64,000 bases of DNA, taken from positions 1-64,000 of the forward strand of contig CAIUSV010000051.1 of the NCBI GenBank assembly GCA_903901915.1. Reading direction: 5' to 3'. The notes beneath the pieces are model-generated. The model saw only the letters and a list, made by a program, of their open reading frames with translations. It was not told the origin of the DNA and did no database searches. Below, one piece after another: positions 18,464 through 27,326 of this stretch. Position numbers and translations under genes: made by a program. Position 1 is the first letter of the stretch. Each line of letters opens with the position of its first letter. The stretch is from an uncultured Rhodospirillaceae bacterium (GTDB lineage Bacteria > Pseudomonadota > Alphaproteobacteria > Rhodospirillales > Magnetospirillaceae).

Positions 18464-18952
18464 ATGACATCCTGTCCCTGCGGTTCCGGGCTGGCCTATG
18501 CCGGCTGCTGCGAGCCTTTCATCACCGGTGCCGCCTTTCCCCCGACGCCGGAAGCCCTGATGCGGTCGCGCTACAGCGCCTTTACCATCGCTGCCGTCGA
18601 CTATTTGCGCGATACCCTGGCACCTGGTCACCGCGACGACTTCAACCGGGCGGAAACCGAGAAATGGGCCCGCGACTCGCAATGGCAGGGCCTGGAAATC
18701 CACGGCGCCGCCGGCGGTTCCGACGATGACGAGGGTTGGGTCGATTTCACCGCCCGCTTCCGCATCGAAGGACGCAACGAGGCCCATCGCGAACGCTCGA
18801 CTTTCCGCCGCCACGACGGCCGTTGGTACTACGTCGATGGTCAGGTCGGTGGACCCAAGCCGGAGCAGCGTCGGGTCGCGGTCAAGGCCGGGCGCAACGA
18901 TCCCTGTCCCTGCGGCTCGGGCAAGAAATACAAGAAGTGCTGCGGGGCCTGA
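18464..18952 (+). CDS. ychJ: YchJ/UPF0225-family protein with two SEC-C motifs
   Basis: 162 residues. SEC-C zinc-binding motifs occur at both ends: [13 protein letters not shown] near residue 4 and [13 protein letters not shown] near the C-terminus. Between them is the NTF2-like YchJ core ([14 protein letters not shown]). Function is unknown. SEC-C motifs bind zinc and often mediate contacts with ribosome-associated or SecA-like proteins. It starts 8 bases after the preceding membrane-protein gene and is followed after 4 bases by the large membrane-protein gene, so the three may be co-expressed. Confidence 0.85.
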   Translation: MTSCPCGSGLAYAGCCEPFITGAAFPPTPEALMRSRYSAFTIAAVDYLRDTLAPGHRDDFNRAETEKWARDSQWQGLEIHGAAGGSDDDEGWVDFTARFRIEGRNEAHRERSTFRRHDGRWYYVDGQVGGPKPEQRRVAVKAGRNDPCPCGSGKKYKKCCGA

Positions 18953-18956
18953 CGCG

Positions 18957-20810
18957 GTGGAGGCCCTGACCGGCTTCTATCAGACGGCGCTGGCCATGGT
19001 GGCCATGGCCCTGGTCGGGCGGGCGGCCGTCGGCGGGCGGCACGCGTCGGCATGCGATGGGCCGGGTCTGCATGTGATGGCCGGTTGGGGGGTGTTGTGT
19101 CTTGTCCTCACCCTGTGGGGGGTGCTGACCGACCTCTCCATGCGCTTGGCCGCGGCCGCTTTCGTTCTCGCCGGTGTCGCCGCCTTGGTATCGCGACGGT
19201 GGCGGGACGGCGGCCAAGACGATCTCGTCGCGGTCGGTCGCATGATCGCGCTGGCTGGGCCGCTGCTGTGGGTGATGGCTGATATCGAGGCATCCCAGCT
19301 CGACATCCTTGCCCTGATGCTGCCCAACGCCGCCTATCTGGCGGATCACGCCGCCTTTCCCACCGCGTTGGGGCCGCCGGTCCATTCCGACGCGCCGGTG
19401 GCGCCCTACCACACCGAATTCGCCCCCTTTCTCGGCTCGCTGGCCGGCGGTGGTTTTGCCGCCAACGGCCTGTCGCTGTTTACGGTGTTTCTACATCTGG
19501 CCGCGGCTCTGCTGTTCGCCCGCATCGTCGCTGACGATGCCCGGCCGGGCTGGCGGGCGACGGCGCTGGGTCTTGCCCTGGCGACGGTGGTCAATCCCGG
19601 GTTCGTGCCGCGCATTTCCTTTGCCGGCTATGGCGAGGGACCGTTGGCCATCTCCCTGATGTTTGCCGGCTGGCTGGCCGCCCGGGTCATGGCCGATTCG
19701 GCGGCGGGGCGACGCTGGCCGGCGGCACTGCCGGCGCTGGCTCTGGTGTTGGTGGCCCTGGTCGGCATCAAGCAGCAGGCGATCGGCCTGTTCGCGGCGA
19801 TGGCCGTGGCCATGCTCGCCACCGCCATTACCGACAGCCGCATCGGCTGGCGTAGCGGCGTGCGGGTCTTCGGCGCGGCGATGGCGCCGGCGGCGGGCCT
19901 TTATCTGGTGTGGCGGGGCTATGTCTTGACTCGCTTTCCCGACGGCGAGCTGAAATCACTGCCCTTATCGGAATGGCAATGGGATGTTGTGCCGCTGATA
20001 CTATCAAGTATGAGTAAAATAGCATTCGAGAAACCATATTATTTCTCAAGCGTTATATTGGTATTTATATTATTTATATTTTATAGACGTATGCTTGGTG
20101 ATAACACGCGGCGTATTGTTACCATGACGGTAGCGGTATTTATCGCTTATACTTGTGTTCTTGTTCTTATATATGTCGGTCATTTTCGTGGCCTGATGGG
20201 AATCCTGGCGCATTCCTATTTTCGCTATAATACCCAGCTGTCGCTGTTGATCGTTCTCGCCCTGGTGCTGGCTGCACGCGATCTGGTGCCATCGCGTGGC
20301 GGCGCGTCGTCGCGTCGGTGGCGGGTGGCGGGAAGCGTGGTGATCGCGGTCATGTTGGCGGCGCCGCCGGCCTTTTCCCGCCTGTTGCGTTTCGACCAGG
20401 ACTGGCCGCAGCCCCGCCTGCGCTTTCTCGCCCGTTCGGCGGCGGCCGAGCTGGGCGCGGCGGACCGGGTGCTGTTGGTGTTGCCGGGAGACAACACCAC
20501 CATCGGCATGGCGCTGGGGTCGCTGCTGCGTTTCGCCCCGCCGCGTCGCGCCGCGCTTGACCTCGCCGTGGTCGAGTCCGCGGATGCGGCGGTGTTGGCC
20601 AAGGCAGCGGCGGACGGCTGGCGGCTGGCCTTGTTGTCGTGTACCGACCGGTCGGCCTTGGATCTGCCGCCGGGGGGCGCGGCGTTGCTGGCATGGTCCG
20701 AGGACGCCGGGGGATGGCGGCCGCTCAAGGTCTGGGCCTATCCGCCGGCGCCAGCGCGGACCAAATGGAACTGGACCGGCTACATTGCCCAGGAACCGCT
20801 TTGTTTCTAG
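18957..20810 (+). CDS. Polytopic membrane protein, possibly glycosyltransferase-like
   Basis: 617 residues from GTG 18957. Roughly ten hydrophobic helices occupy residues 1-470, and a soluble C-terminal domain (about 480-617) ends WNWTGYIAQEPLCF. A loop after the fourth helix has HSDAPVAPYHTEFAPF. The overall layout resembles GT-C-type integral membrane glycosyltransferases or O-antigen related proteins, but no catalytic motif can be named. Bases 19985-20235 are strikingly AT-rich yet stay in frame and still encode membrane helices (IILVFILFIFYRRMLG-like). This suggests a transferred or recombined segment. Confidence 0.65.
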   Translation: MEALTGFYQTALAMVAMALVGRAAVGGRHASACDGPGLHVMAGWGVLCLVLTLWGVLTDLSMRLAAAAFVLAGVAALVSRRWRDGGQDDLVAVGRMIALAGPLLWVMADIEASQLDILALMLPNAAYLADHAAFPTALGPPVHSDAPVAPYHTEFAPFLGSLAGGGFAANGLSLFTVFLHLAAALLFARIVADDARPGWRATALGLALATVVNPGFVPRISFAGYGEGPLAISLMFAGWLAARVMADSAAGRRWPAALPALALVLVALVGIKQQAIGLFAAMAVAMLATAITDSRIGWRSGVRVFGAAMAPAAGLYLVWRGYVLTRFPDGELKSLPLSEWQWDVVPLILSSMSKIAFEKPYYFSSVILVFILFIFYRRMLGDNTRRIVTMTVAVFIAYTCVLVLIYVGHFRGLMGILAHSYFRYNTQLSLLIVLALVLAARDLVPSRGGASSRRWRVAGSVVIAVMLAAPPAFSRLLRFDQDWPQPRLRFLARSAAAELGAADRVLLVLPGDNTTIGMALGSLLRFAPPRRAALDLAVVESADAAVLAKAAADGWRLALLSCTDRSALDLPPGGAALLAWSEDAGGWRPLKVWAYPPAPARTKWNWTGYIAQEPLCF

Positions 20811-20979
20811 GATCATGGCGACGCCGAAAATTCACGGTTTTCAATATGTGAACATCGTTCGGGCTTAATAAATCGCCTTCAGTTCCCAAGGGGAAAACCC
20901 CGGTTATTGGACCGGCCGATTGACCCTGCCGCCGGTTTCGGCGGAGTATGGCGAATCTTCCGACCAAGGCGGGAAACCG

Positions 20980-22542
20980 ATGAATCGCAAGCATCGTCGC
21001 GCGGAAAAGAAACGGAAGCCGGCTCCGACCCAGATGACGGCGACCGGCACCCAGGACCTGTTGACCGAGGGTCTGCGGCATCATCAGGCCGGGCGTCTGG
21101 ACGAGGCCGAAAGACTCTATCGTCGGGCGCTGGCTGTCGATCCCGGCAGTGCCGACGGCCTGCACCTGCTCGGGATGATCGCCCATCAGGCTGGCCGTCA
21201 TGACGTTGCTGTCGATCTGATCGGCAAGGCGGCGACCATCAGCCCCATGGTGGCGTTGTATCACTCCAACCTGAGCAGCGCGCAGCACGATCTGGGCCGG
21301 TTGGACGACGCGGTCGCAAGCCTTCGTCAAGCGGTGGCGATTGATCCCGGCCTTGCCATGGCGCATAGCAACCTGGGCAGCATCCTGCGAGAGCTCGGTC
21401 GTCTGGACGAGGCCGAGGCCAGCTGTCTGCGCGCCCTCGATCTCGATTCCGGCCTTGCCGAGGCGCATAACAACCTTGGTGCCGCCCTTCATCTGCTCGG
21501 CCGCCTGGCCGAGGCCGAGGCCAGCTGTCGCCGGGCGTTGGCGATCGATCCCGATTACGCCGAGGCGCACAGCAATCTAGGCGCCGTCCTCCACCGGCTC
21601 GGGCGGCTGGCCGAGGCCGAGGCCAGTTGTCGCCGCGCCCTGGAAATCAGGCCCGATCATATCGAGGCCCGGCGAAACCTGGGAACCTCCCTGCTGCAAC
21701 AGGAGCGGCTGGACGAGGCGGTGCATCAATTCCAGCAGGTTCTGTTGCTGGACCCCGGCAACACCAAGGTCCATCTCGATCTGCTCAATGCGATCTACCG
21801 GTTAAATCTGGTGGCGCCGGATCAGGCCCTGGTCCTGGCGCTGAGGCTGCTGGCCACCTTTCCCGAAGACGGCGTCCTACGCCGTGGCGTCGGCGGTATC
21901 GCCGGTACCGATTATTCGGCCGAGATGGAGGCAAACTATACCACCGTTCTGTTCGATCAGTTCGCCGATGAATTCGAGGATGTTCTGGGCAAGCTTCACT
22001 ACGACATCCCACAGCAACTGGCCCTGGCGGCGGGAATGAACGGCGGTGGGGCGGCGGATCTCGATATTCTCGATGCTGGCTGCGGTACCGGCCTGTGCGG
22101 ACTTCACCTCAAGCCGCGGGCGCGCCGTCTGGTCGGTGTCGATCTGTCGGCCAACATGCTGGCCAAAGCCGGAGCCAAGGGCCTGTACGATACCCTGGCG
22201 CAAGACGACGTGGTCTCGTTCATGGCGGCCAACCCCGCCGGCTTCGATCTGGTGCTGGCCGCGGACGTACTGATCTATATCGGTGATATCGTCCCGTTGT
22301 GCCGGGCGGCCTTTGCCGCCCTGCGTCCCGGCGGCGTCCTCGCGGTTTCGGTGGAAAGCCTGGAAGATGAGGCGGGCGCGCCCTTTGTCCTGTCGCCAAG
22401 CGGCCGCTACCGCCACCGCGCCGCATATCTGCGCGAGAGCTTTGCCTTGGCCGGTTTCACCCTTGATCCGTTGCGCAACCTCTCGGGCCGGATGGAAAGT
22501 GACCATCCGGTTCCGTGCTTGATTGCCGTCGGCCGCAAGTAA
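20980..22542 (+). CDS. TPR-repeat protein fused to a SAM-dependent methyltransferase
   Basis: 520 residues. After a basic N-terminus (NRKHRRAEKKRK) there are about seven tetratricopeptide repeats (residues 25-265), most with the LGRLxEAEAxxRRALxIDP consensus. A class I methyltransferase domain follows, with LDAGCGTGLCGLHLKP as SAM motif I near 370 and VDLSANML as motif II. TPR arrays bring protein partners, so a protein or glycolipid methyltransferase is plausible. Related TPR-methyltransferases occur in Rhodospirillales. The ATG at 20980 is chosen over a TTG at 20920 because it follows GGCGGGAAA and begins a conserved-looking basic segment. Confidence 0.8.
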   Translation: MNRKHRRAEKKRKPAPTQMTATGTQDLLTEGLRHHQAGRLDEAERLYRRALAVDPGSADGLHLLGMIAHQAGRHDVAVDLIGKAATISPMVALYHSNLSSAQHDLGRLDDAVASLRQAVAIDPGLAMAHSNLGSILRELGRLDEAEASCLRALDLDSGLAEAHNNLGAALHLLGRLAEAEASCRRALAIDPDYAEAHSNLGAVLHRLGRLAEAEASCRRALEIRPDHIEARRNLGTSLLQQERLDEAVHQFQQVLLLDPGNTKVHLDLLNAIYRLNLVAPDQALVLALRLLATFPEDGVLRRGVGGIAGTDYSAEMEANYTTVLFDQFADEFEDVLGKLHYDIPQQLALAAGMNGGGAADLDILDAGCGTGLCGLHLKPRARRLVGVDLSANMLAKAGAKGLYDTLAQDDVVSFMAANPAGFDLVLAADVLIYIGDIVPLCRAAFAALRPGGVLAVSVESLEDEAGAPFVLSPSGRYRHRAAYLRESFALAGFTLDPLRNLSGRMESDHPVPCLIAVGRK

Positions 22543-22672
22543 TCGGAATTTCCGACATCCAATCTGGACTTGCCAAAAAGGGCTGGTCATAGTGTTGGCC
22601 AGTGGAACCCCGGATCTCGACGCTTAAAGCCGATTCGGCGGAACCTCGAGGAGTACCGGCAGGGTATGGAGA

Positions 22673-23482
22673 ATGAGTATGAGCGGTAGCACCGATACGG
22701 AAATGCATAAGGATAATTCTACCGCTACACGCATAGAGCGTAATTTTTTCGCCATTACCCGTTGGTTCATTTTGATTTGCGCCGTCGTGACGGTCTTTGC
22801 CACCGTGGCGATGCTTGCCAGTGCGGCATACGAATTCACCCGCTCTCCGAACGCCAGCATATCGCCGGATACCCCACGCTATCAGGCTCTCCGGGAGCAG
22901 CTGGAAACTCAGAAAAGAACCGTGCCGCCGACCCAGGCAGCCAATAATGCCATTCTTCAAAAGGAACGCCAGGCCGCCAAGGCCCAGGCCGAACTGGAAT
23001 TCGAGAAGCGGATTCAACCGATTATCGAGAAAATCTATGGCAACCTGGCCTCGTATGCCAAGGCGATGAGACAGCCCGCCCCGGCGATGGAGGCTATCCA
23101 ACAATACATCAAGGGCCGGATGACCCTGGTGCGGGATGCCTATCCCGACCGGGAAAGCCTGCAATGGAAATTCGTCGACGGCCTGGCTCAGGCCTGCGGC
23201 GATCTGGCCGACGATGCGCAACGGCTGGTCAAGCTGCCCGACGCCGACGATTCCCGGGTGGAGTACACCAGCTTCATCCAGTGGTACACCGACACCTTCT
23301 TCGCCAATCTTCGGGCGGAAACATCGCGGGTACAGCAAGAGACCATGTCGGTTGCCGCCGGCAAGGCTGCCGCCAGCGGCCGGATGATGATGGCGGCGGC
23401 GGCCTTCGGGGTTTTTGCCGCCTTGACCATCCTTCTCGTTCTGTTGCGGATCGAGCGCAATACCCGAAATTCCAACGGATAG
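22673..23482 (+). CDS. Membrane-anchored coiled-coil protein of unknown function
   Basis: 269 residues. Hydrophobic helices at about 27-50 and 236-256 flank a long polar, helical middle with many Gln, Glu and Lys residues (LREQLETQKRT, KERQAAKAQAELEFEKR) that is probably coiled coil. With both ends membrane-embedded, the middle should be periplasmic or cytoplasmic as one loop. AGGG precedes the ATG at the right distance. Nine bases separate it from the exported-protein gene downstream, so they look like an operon. No family recognised. Confidence 0.72.
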   Translation: MSMSGSTDTEMHKDNSTATRIERNFFAITRWFILICAVVTVFATVAMLASAAYEFTRSPNASISPDTPRYQALREQLETQKRTVPPTQAANNAILQKERQAAKAQAELEFEKRIQPIIEKIYGNLASYAKAMRQPAPAMEAIQQYIKGRMTLVRDAYPDRESLQWKFVDGLAQACGDLADDAQRLVKLPDADDSRVEYTSFIQWYTDTFFANLRAETSRVQQETMSVAAGKAAASGRMMMAAAAFGVFAALTILLVLLRIERNTRNSNG

Positions 23483-23491
23483 GGTTGCACC

Positions 23492-25129
23492 ATGCGTCTT
23501 CGTCCGACCGATGTTTGCGTGGCCGCGGCCTTGCTGCTGCCCGCCGTTGCCAATGCCCAGTATAAGCCCCTGGTGGACGTGTTGGTCGGGGGCGTGGTGC
23601 AGGGGGTGCTGCAAGGCGCCACCCGGGGCGCCAGCCGGGAACAGGCCCAGGTCGAATGGGCGAATCTTGATCCCGCCATGATGAACTGTCTGGCCGGGCG
23701 GCTGCCGATGCCGCCGCAACAGCTTGCCGATCAGGGCATCCTGCCGTCGGACCCGCGGTTGGGGACCTATGTCAAGAATTGCCAGCTGATCCTTACCACC
23801 GAGGCGCAAAAACGCCAGGTCGCCGACCAGGAGCGTCGCCGCCGGGACGAGGAGATGCGTCGGGAAGCCCTGGCCCGCCAGGAAATCGGCCGCCAGCAGG
23901 AGGCCGCCGAACGCAAGGTGAAGGAAGCCGATCGCAGAATGAGGGAAACCGTGGCCACGCTGCGGGCCGATCCGGCGATCCGGCCGCTGCTGGCGCAGGA
24001 TTCGGTCACGCTGCTGATCGCCGCCGGGGATACCGCCAATATGACGCGCGGTCTCGATGGCGCGCCACGCTTCCGCCAACCGCCGGATCTCTGCCTTGCC
24101 ACCGCCGGTCCCCTGGCATCGGGCCATGCCTTCGGGACTTTCGTCCGGGCGCGGATGGAGCAGAAGATCCAGTCGCCCTACCGCGAACGAAGCTGCTCAC
24201 CCCGCCAGTTGAACGGCCGTGACTTCATGGTGATGTCGTCGAACCAACTGGATGCGGCGCCGCCCGATGTCCAGATCGGGTATATGACCGCGGTGAGAAG
24301 CAAGGCGTTCGTACCCTTCCTGACGGTGACCACGGCGGATTTCGGCTTGGCCGAGGACAAGCGCAAGGACGAGGTCACCGCGCTTGAACGCAGATTGGCA
24401 TCCAATGACGACATCTTCGTCCTGGTCTATGGAACCGCCCCCGCTCAGTCGCTGTGCGTGATTGCCGGCGAACGGGCCGACCGTCTGGTCGAGGTCTTCG
24501 GACGTCGCCGGGCGGACTGGGCGGATGCCGTCCGGACCTCGCCGGCGGTGCGAACGGTCGGCGATGCCGACGCGGCTTTCGTCAAGATCAAGCGAGGCGA
24601 GTGTGGCGCCCTGCTGGTCGCCGGATCCGTCGCCCGCGGCATATTGGAGGGTTTGCGCCGTGACGGCACCAAGGTCGAGCTGCATCCGGCGGTGATCGCC
24701 GGGTCCGAGATCGGATCCGAGCCGGTGAAGCCGCGGGAAAGCAAGGTGGCCGAAGACGGCAAACCGGCGATCGAGCAGAAGGGTGTGGACGAGGTGGCGG
24801 CAGCCCGTCGACGCGAGGATGAAAGCCGCCAGGCCGAGGCCGACCGCAGCCGCTGTCGGTCACGGACGGTGACGACGGATTATTTCATCTCGTCTTGTGT
24901 CCTGGCAGGTGCGGAAGGGCGGCCCGACGTGAACCTGCCACCGCTTCAGCAGAAGCGGGAGGAAGAACGGGTGAAGCTTTCCGGCTGTCCAAGCGACATC
25001 GTCGATGCCGTCGGCCGCGCCGGTAGACAGTATTCGCGGCAGGCGGCGGCCAATGTCAACGCTCTGGTGGTGTTCCAGGACGGTCTTGAGAGCCAGTGCC
25101 GCAAGCTGGCCGCGACCGCGCTGGAATAG
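23492..25129 (+). CDS. Exported protein of unknown function
   Basis: 545 residues with an N-terminal signal peptide (AAALLLPAVANAQ, cleavage probably after residue 22). A glycine-rich LVGGVVQGVLQGA segment follows, then a charged Arg/Glu-rich coiled-coil region (about 105-150). The globular C-terminal part has several cysteines (CLATAGP, RSCSPRQ, LCVIAGE, ECGALLVAG, RSRCRSRTVTT). The residues 330-400 region (AGERADRLVE, GDADAAFVKIKRGECGALLVAG) looks like an alpha/beta fold. It is encoded directly after the membrane coiled-coil protein and converges on the Gln-repeat protein gene. Function unknown. Confidence 0.72.
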   Translation: MRLRPTDVCVAAALLLPAVANAQYKPLVDVLVGGVVQGVLQGATRGASREQAQVEWANLDPAMMNCLAGRLPMPPQQLADQGILPSDPRLGTYVKNCQLILTTEAQKRQVADQERRRRDEEMRREALARQEIGRQQEAAERKVKEADRRMRETVATLRADPAIRPLLAQDSVTLLIAAGDTANMTRGLDGAPRFRQPPDLCLATAGPLASGHAFGTFVRARMEQKIQSPYRERSCSPRQLNGRDFMVMSSNQLDAAPPDVQIGYMTAVRSKAFVPFLTVTTADFGLAEDKRKDEVTALERRLASNDDIFVLVYGTAPAQSLCVIAGERADRLVEVFGRRRADWADAVRTSPAVRTVGDADAAFVKIKRGECGALLVAGSVARGILEGLRRDGTKVELHPAVIAGSEIGSEPVKPRESKVAEDGKPAIEQKGVDEVAAARRREDESRQAEADRSRCRSRTVTTDYFISSCVLAGAEGRPDVNLPPLQQKREEERVKLSGCPSDIVDAVGRAGRQYSRQAAANVNALVVFQDGLESQCRKLAATALE

Positions 25130-25170
25130 GCGATTCCAAGGACGATTCCGTTATCGTAACGATATGCGGA

Positions 25171-27186
25171 TCATCCCTTGATCAACGGATTTCCCACGCT
25201 GGCGGTGCTGTCGTGCACCCGCCGCAGGTTTTGCTCCACCCGCTGGGAAAAGCCGTTGAGCATCTGCTGCAGGTCGGACAGCCCGACCTGGACGACGCTG
25301 CCGGCCGGGCAGCTGCCGGCCTTGCCGGTCACCACCTGCATGGGAAACGCCACGTCGCCGGTATCGGGGGCGCCATTGAACTTGATCAGATCGCCGGTGG
25401 ACAGCGAACAGGTCTCGTTGCCGGTTGTGGTGGCCTCGATCTGCTCCGCGACCTGGAAGATGTGATTCGGCGCCTGAGCCGAGGTGACGACATCGGCGAT
25501 GGTGGTCATTTTCTCTTTCTGATGGCTGACGACCTCGTCCTTGACCTGACGCCGCACCTGCCTGCGCGCGTCCTCGGGAACCGGCACGCGCTGGACGTCG
25601 ATTTTGGCCACGGGCACCGCCGCCGGTGCCCGTGGTTCGTCCAACTGGGCCTGAAGCTCCGGGTTGCTGGCGGAGGCGATCGCCACTTCCTGGCGCAGGC
25701 CTTCGACCTCGCTCGCCAGGGACCTCACTTCAGGATCGCCCGCCGCCGCCTGGGTAACCTCGACCGAAGTTTCGACCGGCATTCCGTCCTGAAGCGCGGT
25801 GGCGATCTGCAAGTCGCCCATAAGAGTCTCGGCATCGGCGTAGCTATCGACCGGCGTTGCCCAGGCCACCACCGGCGGCGGACACATGACGCAGCGTGAC
25901 GACACCATCAGCGGCAACGGCAGCGGCGAGAAATAGCTGGCATAGATGCCGGGGGCGAATATCGCCGGCTCGTAGGCGACGACCTCGACCCCACGGACCG
26001 GTACCAGGTGAAAGGTCTGTATCAGCGGTACGGTAAGAGCCACCACCGCTCCGGCCACCACGGCACCCACCACGGTTCGCCGGATCAGCCGTTCGCGGTC
26101 GCGCATCACGAATTCGTCGTGGTAGGCCCGGCGGCCGTCCGGCAGAAAGCCTTCCCGCCGGCCGTCGCGGTGAACGGTCTCGGTCAGGCGGTGCGGTTGC
26201 GACCGGGTGACGAAATCGGGGCCGACCGTGGTGCTGCGGCCATCGAGATAGGTCCGGGTCACGGTGTGACGTTCGGCATCGCGGCGCTCGCGATAGCCGT
26301 CGATGTGCTGCCTGCCATCGGCAAGGCGGCGTGTCTGCACCACCGTTCGCGACCCGTCGGGACTCGATCGGGTGGCGCTGTAGCCGTTCCGGCCGGGATT
26401 GGGAGTGACCTGGGTGTTGGCGCCGATGGTGACGGCGGGACGACCCCCGCCATGCGCGGCCTGCGGTCCCGTTACCGGTCCCTGTGGCTGGTGCTGGACC
26501 GGTTGTGGCGCCGTCGGCGGGTGTGGCTGTGCCGTTGGCTGACGCGGGCTCGGCGCCGGTTCGGGCCGGTACAGGTTCGGCTGCGGCTCCGGCCGGCGCA
26601 GATCCGGTTGCTGTGGCCTGGTCGGCTGGTCCGACGGATAGCGATCCGGCTGGTGTTGTCCTGCCGACGGTTCCGGCTGGTATCGCTCTGGCCGCGATTC
26701 CGCCGGATGCCGGTCTGGCTGGTGCCCGGTCTGGTGTTGTCCCGTCTGCGATCCGGGCTGGCGTTGCTGGTTCTGCTGCTGCCGCATCTGCTGTTGGCGC
26801 TGCTGCTCTTGCTGCTGCCGCATCTGCTGTTGGCGTTGCTGGTTCTGCTGCTGCCGCATCTGCTGCTGGCGCTGCTGCTCCTGCTGCTGCCGCATCTGCT
26901 GCTGGCGCTGCTGCTCCTGCTGCTGCCGCATCTGCTGCTGGCGCTGCTGTTCCTGCTGCTGCCGCATCTGCTGCTGGCGCTGCTGTTCCTGCTGCTGCCG
27001 CATCTGCTGCTGGCGCTGCTGTTCCTGCTGTTGCCGCATCTGCTGCTGGCGTTGCTGCTCTTGTTGCTGACGTTGAAGACAGGAGTTGTAATTCGGCCCC
27101 GGCGGACAGGTTTGCGCGGCGGCATGCGACCCGACCAAGCCAATAACGATCAAAACGGTACCGGCGAATACCCTAACCTTATTCAT
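25171..27186 (-). CDS. Exported Gln-rich repeat protein of unknown function
   Basis: 671 residues. A signal peptide (FAGTVLIVIGLVGSHAAAQ) is followed by an array of about eight 12-residue repeats of the type MRQQQEQQRQQQ (residues about 38-141). Then come a Pro/Gln/His-rich linker (145-240), an RTYLDGRST-type region with many Asp-Gly-Arg triplets, one hydrophobic helix at about 360-380, and a C-terminal domain with paired cysteines (ETCSLSTGD, AGSCPAGSV). The layout suggests an envelope-spanning or surface scaffold. It converges on the two unknown genes at 22673-25129. No family is recognised. The opposite strand is also open through the repeats, but only by codon bias. Confidence 0.72.
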   Translation of the reverse strand: MNKVRVFAGTVLIVIGLVGSHAAAQTCPPGPNYNSCLQRQQQEQQRQQQMRQQQEQQRQQQMRQQQEQQRQQQMRQQQEQQRQQQMRQQQEQQRQQQMRQQQEQQRQQQMRQQQNQQRQQQMRQQQEQQRQQQMRQQQNQQRQPGSQTGQHQTGHQPDRHPAESRPERYQPEPSAGQHQPDRYPSDQPTRPQQPDLRRPEPQPNLYRPEPAPSPRQPTAQPHPPTAPQPVQHQPQGPVTGPQAAHGGGRPAVTIGANTQVTPNPGRNGYSATRSSPDGSRTVVQTRRLADGRQHIDGYRERRDAERHTVTRTYLDGRSTTVGPDFVTRSQPHRLTETVHRDGRREGFLPDGRRAYHDEFVMRDRERLIRRTVVGAVVAGAVVALTVPLIQTFHLVPVRGVEVVAYEPAIFAPGIYASYFSPLPLPLMVSSRCVMCPPPVVAWATPVDSYADAETLMGDLQIATALQDGMPVETSVEVTQAAAGDPEVRSLASEVEGLRQEVAIASASNPELQAQLDEPRAPAAVPVAKIDVQRVPVPEDARRQVRRQVKDEVVSHQKEKMTTIADVVTSAQAPNHIFQVAEQIEATTTGNETCSLSTGDLIKFNGAPDTGDVAFPMQVVTGKAGSCPAGSVVQVGLSDLQQMLNGFSQRVEQNLRRVHDSTASVGNPLIKG
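26764..27075. repeat. 36-bp coding tandem repeat
   Basis: Methionine codons occur at exact 36-base spacing on the minus strand (complement positions 26785, 26821, 26857, 26893, 26929, 26965, 27001 and 27037). This defines at least eight copies of a 36-base unit encoding 12 residues. The copies differ mainly by silent GCT/GTT-type changes and by E-to-N substitutions in the two units nearest the C-terminal end. Such arrays change length by slippage. Confidence 0.9.
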
Positions 27187-27326
27187 GGAAGCCCCCCGCC
27201 ATGACCCGGATTTTCCGGTGCTCTTTCAAGCTGAATCTTGGCAGGAAGCCTAATCTGTTCACCGATGACAAGCAACGTCCCGACTAACCGGGGAGATCGG
27301 GCAAGGCGTGGTATCGGGCGATAACG

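Noticed and set aside
26764-27075. Possible CRISPR array (regular 36-base units)
   Set aside because: There are no variable spacers: the units are contiguous and encode an in-frame peptide repeat with a Met every 12 residues.
26008-27204. A 398-codon frame on the plus strand rich in Leu
   Set aside because: It is the antisense of the Gln-repeat gene; CAG repeats read as CTG give long Leu runs. No start signal or signal peptide supports it.
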